DNA from: Dissophora ornata
Lineage: Eukaryota; Mortierellomycota; Mortierellomycetes; Mortierellales; Mortierellaceae
Assembly (NCBI GenBank): GCA_025201705.1
Contig: MU616605.1
Location: forward strand, 20,561 to 84,560
Length of the DNA: 64,000 nucleotides
Direction of reading: 5' to 3'
This document shows, piece by piece, positions 1 to 9,641 of the stretch. Each line of letters starts with the position of its first letter. The stretch's first letter is position 1. A program made the translations under genes and the position numbers. The notes beneath the pieces are model-generated. The model did not search any database. It was given only the letters and a program-made list of their open reading frames with translations, and had not been told where the DNA came from.

Positions 1-1023
1 ATCTTAGTGGTCGGCGCCACTGTGGACTATATGGTCCTCAACGCCACCGTCATTATCGACAACCCTTCCATCTTCGCAGTGGATGCTGGGCCAGTTACAC
101 TACACATCACCGCAAGTGTGAACAACATGACTGACTATGTGGGCGACGTCATGATCAGCAGCCTGAAACTCAGTCCCGGTCCAAACCCTCTCCAGGCCTC
201 TGTCAAGTTCCAACCCACAAACCCTACCTTCAGAGACGCCTTCTTTACCGAGTATATCCTCGGCACAGATTTTAGTGCATCCATTTACGGCGATGCCAAC
301 TCGAGTCCTGTAGTTTCGTTGGCACCTATCATGGAGAGTCTTAAGATGTCGACCACTGTGCCTGGTATGAGTCCGGCTCCAAAACTGATTGTTGGAGGAA
401 ATGGCAATACAACCGTAGGCCAGTTCCTCAACAATCACGAGATTATGCTCCAGGTTCAGATTCTGAACCCACTGGCGACCACTCTCTGGATCCACAATTT
501 TACGGCTGCTGTCAGCTGGAAGGGATTCCCTTTTGGAAGCATCCAAGTTGTGCAGTCGTTTTCCGTTAAACCCAGTGGTGTGGATACGTCTCCGATCTTT
601 GGTATCCAGATCCCGAGTTCGTACCAGTTCTGGGTGTTTATGGCGACGACGTTCTTACCGCAAAACCTGGGCGTACTCACAGGCGCGACAGTGCTTGTGG
701 ATCTGACGGCTCAAATTATTGCGACGGTGAATGGAACGTTGGGATTAGGGTATGAAGCTGGGATCAAGTATGGGCAGAATCAAGTGCCTGTGTTCCTGAA
801 GATTGAGTTTAGTCTGACAGGATTAGGTGTTGGAGGTCTTAGGAGACGCAGCACATCAGAAGGGTATCAGATGCATGAAGCATCCGAGGATGGGTATGAT
901 ATTAATGACAACAGATTGGGACCTGAGCCGAGTAAACAAGATTCGGTGGCCTATCTGGCATGGCTGAAGCAAGCAATCCGTCTCTCTTATCCAGAAGAAG
1001 CGGCCGCAGGCGGATGGGTTTAG
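1..1023 (+). CDS. DUF3712-family (LEA-14-like) protein, 3' part only
   Basis: The reading frame is open from the first base and ends at TAG 1021-1023, so the gene starts outside the window. The visible 340 residues are beta-rich and repeat the pattern seen in fungal DUF3712 proteins: alternating hydrophobic strands, many N-glycosylation sequons (NAT, NMT, NFT) and phrases such as DNPSIFAVDAGPVTLHI. They resemble the protein encoded at the right end of this window, so the two are probably paralogues. The last 60 residues are charged and lack the beta pattern. Family members are usually secreted or membrane-anchored by an N-terminal segment, which is not visible here; their function is unknown. 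The gene is convergent with the next one, with 108 bp between the stop codons. I am confident of the frame, moderately of the family. Confidence 0.75.
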   Translation: MLVVGATVDYMVLNATVIIDNPSIFAVDAGPVTLHITASVNNMTDYVGDVMISSLKLSPGPNPLQASVKFQPTNPTFRDAFFTEYILGTDFSASIYGDANSSPVVSLAPIMESLKMSTTVPGMSPAPKLIVGGNGNTTVGQFLNNHEIMLQVQILNPLATTLWIHNFTAAVSWKGFPFGSIQVVQSFSVKPSGVDTSPIFGIQIPSSYQFWVFMATTFLPQNLGVLTGATVLVDLTAQIIATVNGTLGLGYEAGIKYGQNQVPVFLKIEFSLTGLGVGGLRRRSTSEGYQMHEASEDGYDINDNRLGPEPSKQDSVAYLAWLKQAIRLSYPEEAAAGGWV

Positions 1024-1131
1024 GTAGTGTATATACAAAAGCGAACAGTTTTTCAAACAATTAAATATGTACCTGGCCCCAGTACATATTAAAGGAAGAT
1101 GCGGTCGTTTTCACAGACCGATCGATGATAT

Positions 1132-3613
1132 TTATTTCTGATACTCTCGAGCCCTTCTAGCTGCTACCTTGAGGGATGTCCAGCCTGTGACGCTGGGCGA
1201 AGAGTCGTCCCCACCTCTTGTTCCAGAGGCGAGGTAGCTCCGGATTCTATGTAGTCGATCCAGAGCGAGTTTGACGCTCTCCTCCTTTGTCTGTGTTATT
1301 TCAAACACAGGTGCCGTCCATAGCGACAGGCTGCCAGTACATCCTGGAGGGTAAGTACCGACTGGGAGTCCTACTATCTCGCTCACCGGGACACACCCAA
1401 AAATCTCTAGCTCCCGCAACACCTCGTCGGGACCTGCATCTGCAGACACTGTAGCTTCTTTTTTCATCTCGTCGAGGACCGAGAATGTGAATGTGGTAAA
1501 TTCGTGCTCTTGTAATTGCAGCGTAAACATGCAAGTATTTGTTGGGATGAAAGCTCCTGCTGGCAGGTCACAGTCAACGATGATGCAGGATGGATCGACG
1601 AACGCGGCTGAAGAGACGGATGAGTTCTCGATATATACTGGTGGATTTATGGCACCGCAGCCACCTCCATCTTTGCTGATTGTCTCCGCAAAAGGCAAAG
1701 ACTCAACGCGAGCAATGCCTACGAAGTCATTACTGATATTGAGCTCCGACATGAATGCCGAATCTGTGCATACTCCTGCAACAAATTCCTCCATTGTCCC
1801 GAGGTGATAGAACTTGGAAGCATTGAGAACCATGACCTCCAAAGATACGCCCGACTCTTGCAGAGCCTGCTGCACGATCTGACGACCCTCCAAATGCGGG
1901 TCTGTGTTGGAGTTCGACGTGTAGGTAGGCAAGGAAGAGTCCTGGAGATTGAGAATATCTGCCCAGGCTTCCAAGTCGCACTCACGAGGAAGCATCCTGT
2001 ATGTCTAAAGTGACCATTTGTAGAGTAAGCAGCGTTAGCCTCCACAGAAACATTAAAGCCCTACCTTTGAAAAGGCGAAAGTGAAACCTACCCGGGCCAT
2101 GACACTGACTGTCTCCGGATCAAAGTAGTAACAACTGTCGGTGTAGACTTCATCTGCCATTTGTTTTGTCGAGCTAGGATAAACCACATTCGGTGTGCTC
2201 TGCATCATATCTAGCGTTCGGAATGGACAAAGAATAGTTAGGTACCGAGTTCGATCAGCAAAAAAAAAAAAAAAAAAAAAAAAANNNNNNNNNNAAAAAA
2301 AAAAAAAAAAAGAAAAAGAAAAGAAAAGACAGTAGCAGCCATGTTTTAGTTCTTTTGATCTCTCATTACCCAGAGATGGCTTGTGCAAAAACTTTCCGCA
2401 TTTTAAAAGCAGCGCGGATTGCTCTGCAGGCACTAACTGCCTATCCACTGCGATTAATCCACTAGGATCCTCTAGCATGTAAACGCCGTGTGTACGACCG
2501 ATATGCAACGAGGACGGGTGTGCCAAGGCCGTTATAGTCAACGGTTTGGGCTCGCAAGGGAACGGCGACTTGGACGCAAATAATTCAATTCCATCCGCGC
2601 TAGTCAAGAACACCTGGATGAGAAGAGGGGTGATTCAGTTATTGCATATACAATAGCCGCCGCTTTCGTTTTCTGTATATCACACCACCATAGTTCACCG
2701 AGATAAAACGTACACCTGGAGGCATGGTCCTTAGTAAGTGTAAGTAGAGAACGAGTTTCAAATCCAGAACTTGAATGCCGTCATGAGAGTCGGCTATTCT
2801 TTGTCCAGACAAATATGTAAAATGTTGGTACCAAGCCGAAACACAAAGTATCGAACGTAAAGTGGCGCCATTCGCCTCGAGAGATTAGAGATTACCTTGC
2901 GGCAACGTTGTAAAGACTTTGCCTCGTGCACTGACATGAGGAAGACGCGTGCTATAGCCGCCAGCATGAATCAGGAGAATACGTGCTTGATGATACAAGT
3001 CGATGTTATTGTGAGACTCTCAGTGTTTGGTGCCAAAATCACAAACGACGAGTGAAGTACCTTTGCGCAGAATCTCCTGAGGATAAATTTCGCTTAAGAC
3101 TTTCATTGCAAGGAACGTAGAACCTCCACTGCCAATCTTGGAGCTAGGCGGGTCTTCGATGACATGGTATCTTTGAGGACGCGTTAGCAGTTGGCACACA
3201 AATTCAGAATTGGGGGGACCAATTGGAATAGAGTCGACTAGCGCCACTCACTTGGCTTGCTGGGGAATCGCTCCCGTATCTAACTTTTGGTCTATCCGAC
3301 GCTCGTAGACAAGCCGTTGTTGAGTATCCCCTGCTGTCACTACTACGACATCCCAGAAAGGGACGCGTCCGTTGATTGCAGGGGCAGGTTGTTGCTCGCA
3401 CGCTAGCAGCTTCTTGTAGACAGCCAGGTTCTGGATGTGCGTATCTCGGAGTACTCTCGAAAGCGCGTCTTGACGTGCATGCACGTCGTCGCATGAGTCA
3501 CACTCGATGGCGAATGCCTCCATGGTGAAAATAGGGGTTGATGAAGGAGGAATACCGAAGGGTGACTGTCCCGAATACTCAAAGTACTCCCACGTTTTAT
3601 TTTCTGCCTCCAT
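1132..3613 (-). CDS. FPGT: Fucose-1-phosphate guanylyltransferase (GDP-L-fucose pyrophosphorylase)
   Basis: Seven exons join in phase: 3252-3613, 3061-3170, 2896-2985, 2714-2793, 2370-2613, 2092-2210, 1132-2004, giving 625 residues (animal FPGT is about 600). The enzyme makes GDP-L-fucose from fucose-1-phosphate and GTP in the cytosolic salvage route. Family landmarks appear in order: FWDVVVVTA, YHVIEDPPSSKIGSGGST, the glycine-rich nucleotide-binding loop LLIHAGGYSTRLP followed by GKVFTTLP, a segment with DGIELF, ALAHPSSLHIGRTHGV, FLHKPSL, VYTDSCYYF, VMVLNASKFYHLGTMEEF and CTGSLSLWTAPVF. The match is collinear over the whole length, so this is a full gene and not a fused kinase. The intron at 2211-2369 carries a poly-A/poly-T tract with a 10-base N gap, so that intron's length is uncertain. 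The start at 3613 lies 33 bp from the divergent start of the next gene. Exon ends are hand-called. Confidence 0.9.
2260..2328. repeat. Poly-A tract with 10-base assembly gap inside an FPGT intron
   Basis: A run of A on the plus strand is interrupted by Ns at 2285-2294 and then decays into AAAG/AAAAG. It lies in the sixth intron of the minus-strand gene, reading as a poly-pyrimidine tract upstream of the acceptor at 2211. It is probably a homopolymer that could not be sequenced through. Confidence 0.9.
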
Positions 3614-3646
3614 TGTTCTTTCACCTCATCCGGGACCCACGCCGCA
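3614..3646. promoter_or_regulatory. 33-bp divergent start-to-start spacer
   Basis: Only 33 bp separate the start codon of FPGT (minus, 3613) from that of the asparagine-synthetase-like gene (plus, 3647). No TATA box is visible. Either the core promoters overlap the opposing coding regions or the transcripts have minimal leaders. Co-regulation is an inference. Confidence 0.55.
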
Positions 3647-4783
3647 ATGTCTACACCGCTTCAGGAACAGCATGCGGATGACGCTGGAGCCTACCGTAGC
3701 GAGCCAGCTCGCATCCAAGAGCTCCGCCGCCTACTCCTCAGCTCTATCCAAAAATCCACCCCTTGCGACTGCATCCTCCTTTCCGGTGGTGTGGACACCT
3801 CCATTCTTGCCGAGGCCGCCTTTGCAGTCTACAACAGCAGCGACAATAAGCACGGAGATCTCCCGCGACCCCTCGTAGGCGCTGTCACCGTCCTATGCAC
3901 AGATCAGGCGACGGATGAATTCTATGCCACGAAAATCGCGGCGCGGACCGGGCTTGTTCAGGAGGTCGTCAGGATCACTCTCGATTCTGTTCTGGAAGAA
4001 CTCGAGTTTTGCATCAAGACCCTCGAAACTTTTGATCCCATGGAGCTCCGGAACGGGATCGTCATTGCCAGAGGACTCTCGATCGCCGAATCTCTCGGAT
4101 ACAAGACTGTAATGACAGGCGATGGTGCTGATGAGCTATTTGCTGGCTACTCGTTCCTGCACAACATGTCTGCAGAGAGGCTGCAAGCATATTCTGATAA
4201 ATTAACCAAGACCATGCGGTTTTCAGGCGTGACCTTGGCCAAAGCTCTGGGGCTGAGGCTGGTCCAACCGTACTTGGACCCAGAGCTCATCGCATTCTCG
4301 CAGCAGTGTACCCGGGACGAAAAGATAAATTATCATGATCACCCGAAAGACAGAGAATGGCAAGACCGACTCTCTGGAAGACAACTTCACGGCAAATTTA
4401 TTCTGAGGGAAGCCTTTGAGAAGGAGGCTTTCTCTGCATGGAGAAAGAAGGAGCCCATCGAAGTCGGATCGGGTACAACAGTTTTGCCAAAAATGTTCCA
4501 GGAAGCTATGGACCCCGAAGAGCTGAAGAGGGAGCAGGAGCGTATCTTGGCAGAGGATGGGATCAAAATCCGGGATGCCGAGCATCTGCAGTATTTCAGG
4601 GTGTTCAAGAAGGTCTTTGGCAACGACAAGAGCACCTATCCTGAGAAGCTGAAGAAGGATGGTCGAGACCCCTGTCCAGGGTGCGGGTTCAACCTCACAA
4701 CGCCCGACCAGACCTTCTGCGTGATCTGCGGGCAGTGGCCAGCGCGTGTTCTGCCTCCGCCAGAGGAGATTGCCAAAGCATAG
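3647..4783 (+). CDS. Stand-alone asparagine-synthetase-type ATP pyrophosphatase with C-terminal zinc knuckle
   Basis: This intronless gene encodes 378 residues. The PP-loop SGGVDTS is at residues 46-52 and the second family motif TGDGADELFAGY at 157-168; both are diagnostic of the asparagine synthetase ATP-binding domain (PF00733). The N-terminal glutaminase (class II amidotransferase) domain, which begins with a catalytic Cys right after Met in AsnB/ASNS, is absent: the protein starts only about 45 residues before the PP-loop. It could therefore use free ammonia, a different nitrogen donor or another acceptor. Near the C-terminus is a zinc-ribbon-like C-x2-C...C-x2-C pair (C343, C346, C358, C361), which is not part of classical asparagine synthetase. 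The lack of introns contrasts with its neighbours. The substrate cannot be told from sequence. It is convergent with the Uds1 gene, with 69 bp between stops. Confidence 0.85.
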   Translation: MSTPLQEQHADDAGAYRSEPARIQELRRLLLSSIQKSTPCDCILLSGGVDTSILAEAAFAVYNSSDNKHGDLPRPLVGAVTVLCTDQATDEFYATKIAARTGLVQEVVRITLDSVLEELEFCIKTLETFDPMELRNGIVIARGLSIAESLGYKTVMTGDGADELFAGYSFLHNMSAERLQAYSDKLTKTMRFSGVTLAKALGLRLVQPYLDPELIAFSQQCTRDEKINYHDHPKDREWQDRLSGRQLHGKFILREAFEKEAFSAWRKKEPIEVGSGTTVLPKMFQEAMDPEELKREQERILAEDGIKIRDAEHLQYFRVFKKVFGNDKSTYPEKLKKDGRDPCPGCGFNLTTPDQTFCVICGQWPARVLPPPEEIAKA

Positions 4784-4852
4784 ATTGTCACATCCACCAC
4801 GACTACCTCCTACAAGAGCTGAGCATTGTATTTGAAATAAATATATTAAATT

Positions 4853-7800
4853 CTAGGCATGCACGCTAATCTGGATAGTCTGCAGCTCTCGACGCAGCTG
4901 TCGCGCCTCACGCTCAAGTCGTCTCCTCTCTTCAACTTCTTTGCGGACAGCCTTTTCCTTCTCGTCTCGAAGTTCGCCCATCGCTCTCCTGAACTCTTTC
5001 CGCAATGCCGCGGTGGCGCCAGCCACCACCACACTGTTATTGCCACCAGGGCTAAGAACACCTGACGCTCGGTCGCTGCTGAGGGCATCTGAAGGAGGCG
5101 CAACAGGCGATGTAGCTCCAGAAGCTGTCTCAGATGAGTGGATTTGACTGACTGATCCATGACTCGCAGATCCTGCTATGCCGAGGCTGGATCCGAACCA
5201 CGACGTTAAGGGCGACTGTGAGTTGCTTGCAATAGACAAGTTCTTCAAGATTTGAGATCCCGAGCCGGGTCCTCCATTCAAGCTCTCCAGCGCGGCAACA
5301 ATCATGCGCATCTCACCAGCCTCCTCTTCCAGTTTACCGCACTTGCGTCGCAAATCCTCAAGTGCTGCCACATCGAATGAGCTCATCTCAGCGGCTGAGG
5401 TGGCACTGCCTCCAGCATCGTCAATGATCTTTGTCTTCGCCATGTCCAGTTCTATCTGCCTTATGGCCTTCTCTTGTTTCTGGACTAGTTCATCCCGTTC
5501 CCGCAGAAGCTTGTCTTTGACGCGGATGATCTCCTCTAGCTCGTCCAGGGCGTCATCCCGTGTCTGCCTTTGAACTACTCCTCCGAACACCGAGGATCGG
5601 CTGGGGGCAGGAGAGTTTGTTGTGTTTGCAGCGGCAAGGTCTGCTAGCCGAGCATTCTCGTCAAGGAGCATGTCTGTATGCTGCTTTAGCAAGTCCAGTT
5701 CTTTCTCCAACAGCTGGACCATGCCGGCGCTAGCCTGCAACCGTTCCAAGTCTGTGTTGAGGATCCAAGTCGACCGTTCTTGTTTTTGCTGCAACTGTTG
5801 ATGGGATGTCTCCAAGGACCGGAGGGTGTCAGAGCTCGCCTTCGCCTTTGGTTGGGTCCCGAGATTCTGACTACTACCCTGGTGACTATACGCAGTTCGT
5901 GCCTCAATTTGCTGCCTCAGCTCAACGTTGTCCTGCTCCACTTGCTGAGATTGTCCCACCAACTCCTTGACTCGGCTGATAAGCGACTCCATGCTAAAGC
6001 CAACGGCGCTTGAAGTCGATGGTGACAGAATGCTTCCTACAGAACCTGCACTGCTCGAAGTGGGGAGGTGCAAGGAACCGGCCCCTCCAGGACTTGATGC
6101 AATTTGTTGCTGTAGTTGTTGATGAGAAGAGTAAAGCTGCATGTGACTCTTTCGTCGTGAGTCTGGAATAAGGTCAAAAAGCAGGCGCATGGATTTGAGA
6201 CTTGACTGTTGCTGGTTGTTCAGGACATCGATCTCATCTATCGCCTCACGTAACTGCTTTCTGAGTTCCTGTACGACCCCATCCCTTGACAACGACCCCT
6301 CAGCGCTTTTCCCTGCTTCCTTTGCTACCAGCGCCTTTTTGTCCATGTCTTCAACTGCAACAAGACTTTCCTCAAGAGCACTGATCCGATGGTTCTGATC
6401 CTCTTGCCAGCGTTGACGCTCATTTTCCAGTTCCAACTGTGCGACTTCCTTTGCTAACAGAGCATCTTTCAGACTCTTTTCCAGGGCTGCCCGAATTGTC
6501 TCTTCGGCTTGGCCACCTCGAGGAGTGGAAAAGTTCTTAATCTTGATGCTGTTGTTCCGGCTCGCACTCAGAACCTGGGATTGACGTCTCAGAAGACCCA
6601 ATTCACCTTCGAGAATCTGCATTTTTTGCTGCGACTCTGTCGTACGGCTCTCAAGCACATCCAACGTCGATCGGATGCCCTCTATCGAAAATTGGAACGA
6701 TGATTCCGACTTCCCGGGGGTTGTCGAAGAGTTTGAGTTGACGTTGCCATTGGAAGGTCCAGACGACGTTGATATTAGCGTCGTCTCTGAAGGCCATGCT
6801 TGAGCCGCGCGATGTCTGTCACTGGTGGTTTCCTCATTATTTCTGTCCATCGGACCGCTGCTTTTATTTGTAGAGGTCTGTTTTTGGTGGCGCTCAGGCT
6901 GTTGCTGCTGCTGCTGCTGCTGCTGAAGTATCCTCTGCAATTGTTGTTGGACGAGGTTCAAAAAGTCAGTCATCTCTGCGGCAGTCTTTGCATCTTTGTT
7001 GTCATTGAGTGTATCCATATTCTTCTGGTGAGATTGAGAGAGCGCTGTCGTCTTTTGCTGCTGTTCATCCAATTTAACAAATAGATCTCGCTGATGCTCC
7101 AACTGCTTCATCAGCCGTTCGATAGCGCGATCCTTGTCCTCGAGGAGCGATTGGGCTTCAAGTGCATCAGATTCAAGGCTCATTATCACTTTCGCCATTG
7201 TTTCACTAGAAACGAGGAGGATATCAAGGGAGGCCCTGTTAGATACTACTACACAAAGTGAACATAGTACGCTACTCGGTTCAATCGTTTGCGCCTACAA
7301 TTGCTCTTCAACATCCTGTCCGACTCTTGCATCCTGAATTTGGATCACATGCATATCTCTCTCTCTGCGGCCCTGATCCTCCAATCGAACGACTCCAAAA
7401 GCCAAGACGCCCGATGTATGCTGCAAGAGTGTTCGTTGCAGATCCGCTGCTAGCTGGGTCAACTTCCAGAGCTCTGTTGCGACCTGATCCACTTTACGGT
7501 TCGCTGCTTCCAAATGGTCACTCGCCTGTCGAGCCAGCTTCTTGTTGTCAGCATGTAGTTTGAGAAGAGACTGGGCTGCCTCTCTTATCTTGGATTCCAA
7601 TGAAAGACGGGCAGTGAGGGCGGCAATCCTTGAGCTGAGCGTGGCGTGATGCTATTTCATTAGTTGTTTTATAAAGTGGACATATTAGTCATGACGCAAA
7701 GTGCATGTAACGGGATCATTTTTTTTCCATTTTGCGCATGCATTGCGTGAGGCAACTCGTAAGCGACAGGCGAACAGTGGAGTAAGACGATCTTGAAGAA

Positions 7801-9641
7801 CATGAATTATCCCTTACCCGTTTGATGCTTTCTACGGTTTGAGGTAGAAGAACCTCAAACCCTTTGGAGTCGACCGCTGCCTGTGAAATCATAATCTGCA
7901 TGGCAATATCTGTCTCTGAGTCAGGATCGTCAGGGTGAATCAAGTAACTCTGCATAAGCGCCATGGCTGTTCGATCCTGCAGCGTGTCAAGTAACCCCGA
8001 ATTACAGGGACTTGCGGGCCTCGGCGAATTAGACGAACGAACTGTAGATGACTTTTGTAGCTGCAGAGACTGGTTTTGTTGGTTTTGCTGAGAGTATGGA
8101 AGATTCTGCTGAAGTTGGTGAGTGTACGTTGAGTATTGCTGCGCTACTTGACGTGGAGGAAAATGTGAGGATTGTGGGATGGCCAGGTGATTAGGTGTTT
8201 GGCGTGGAGGTAGGTGTGATGTTGGAGAAGGCGACGGCTGTCTGGACCTTGAGCGATTCCGTGCACTTCCTCGAACAGTACCATCTGGGTCAAAGTACCG
8301 ACCTCCAGCAACTGTAGCGTCGGCCGTATTAGGTCCTTTTTTTATTGACGTTAATTGCTGTGTTTTGACGGACAATTCACGGGCGCCAGAGGAGTGTCTT
8401 CTGTTGCCGTAGTTCGGATCCAGTTTTGTTGATTTATTTCCTGCCATAGTATTTGCTGGCGCTTTTGTGAATGCTGGCGTAGCTGCTGCAGAGCTACTTG
8501 CGGTGGATTCGCTCCCAATCGAGTATGCGTGCTGGCGAGAATGAGCAGGATTGACACTAGATACTGAGGGCGGCGGCGGCGGGTAGTAGGGCTGTAGGTT
8601 GGTGGGATTATATTGGTATTGAGCGAGATGTTCTTGGAAAGAAAGAGGTGGAGATGAATAGGACGACGCAGCAGCAGATGTGTATGCTATCGTAGAAGGG
8701 GACGTGGACGAAGGGGATGTGTTACGATTAGCCAATCGTGGGCTGGCATGCTGCTGTTGCAACTCCGTAACAGATGAAGTCGCTGCCGCATAAAAAGAAG
8801 TCGACGACATCGAGGGCACTAAGGAGAGCTGTTTCGACATTATAGTCGAGTCATCCTGCCCAAGATTACCAAAGTGGTAGAGCGGCGACGAGCGTTCGCT
8901 GAAGGTCCTACTGGTTCTTGCCGAAGTGTTTGCTTCTTGAGAGTTGTGCAACAACTGTCCGTGACCTTGTTCAAGGCCATGTCCTTGCCCGTTCCCGTCG
9001 TAGTGATATAATGGAGTCCTTAAAGCTAGCATTGGCCGGGGATCGCTCATATTGCTGCCATTGCTGCTGATGCTTGACTGATACTCTAATGGGTGCAGTT
9101 CAGTCTTTGCCACACTAGACCCTCTACTGGTGTGCTGGGGATTAGAATGATCCTGAAGCGTCAATTTAGGGGACTCAGGATGGTGAGCATAGCTGTTTGG
9201 GTGGAGGAGGCTCGAGTTCAAGAATGCGGGAGACAGTGTGGAGCTTTGGGCGCCGCTGTCCTCTACAGGCACCTTGATTGAGTCATCAGAAGAGACAGTT
9301 GCTGTAGCCGAGAGAGGTGGGGCAGGTAACGGTCTTTCATATGTTGCTTGTGAGTAGAGTGGTATTTGGATATGGGAATTAGAGCGAGGTCGTTGTCTTG
9401 GCTGCTCCCCTCCCTTGATTCCTGTAATGGGTGAAGATAGTGGCGAAAAGGCTGAGGATCGTGAGACTGGCGGTGCTGACTCGCGCTTCTCTGCCTTGGA
9501 CTTTTTAACATTGCTAGTGGAAAGAAGCATAGGCGAGGACAAGGACCGAGTTTCTACGTTCTTAAAGAACCCTGCAGAGGCAGGCCGAGGAGGGATGGCA
9601 GGAGGAGTAGCGACTGGTGCAGGCGAAACACGCGACAGCAC
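4853..9641 (-). CDS. Uds1 (up-regulated during septation) domain protein, 1509 aa, coiled coil
   Basis: Three exons join in phase: 7818-9641, 7299-7651, 4853-7205. Residues 1-560 are Ser/Pro/Gln-rich and disordered. The Uds1 domain (PF15456) runs from about 560 to 730 across the first two introns: it has SQAAVDSKGFEVLLPQTVE, then SRIAALTARLSLESKIREAA, then ELWKLTQLAADLQRTLLQHT, the usual order for the family. The rest is a long coiled coil with heptads, a poly-Gln run and Ser/Thr-rich breaks. The founding member is a fission yeast gene induced at septation; family members are thought to act at the cell cortex or septum, and no enzymatic motif is present. The start at 9641 is the first Met of a clean Pro/Ala-rich N-terminus. 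The second intron is short (93 bp). Confidence 0.85.
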
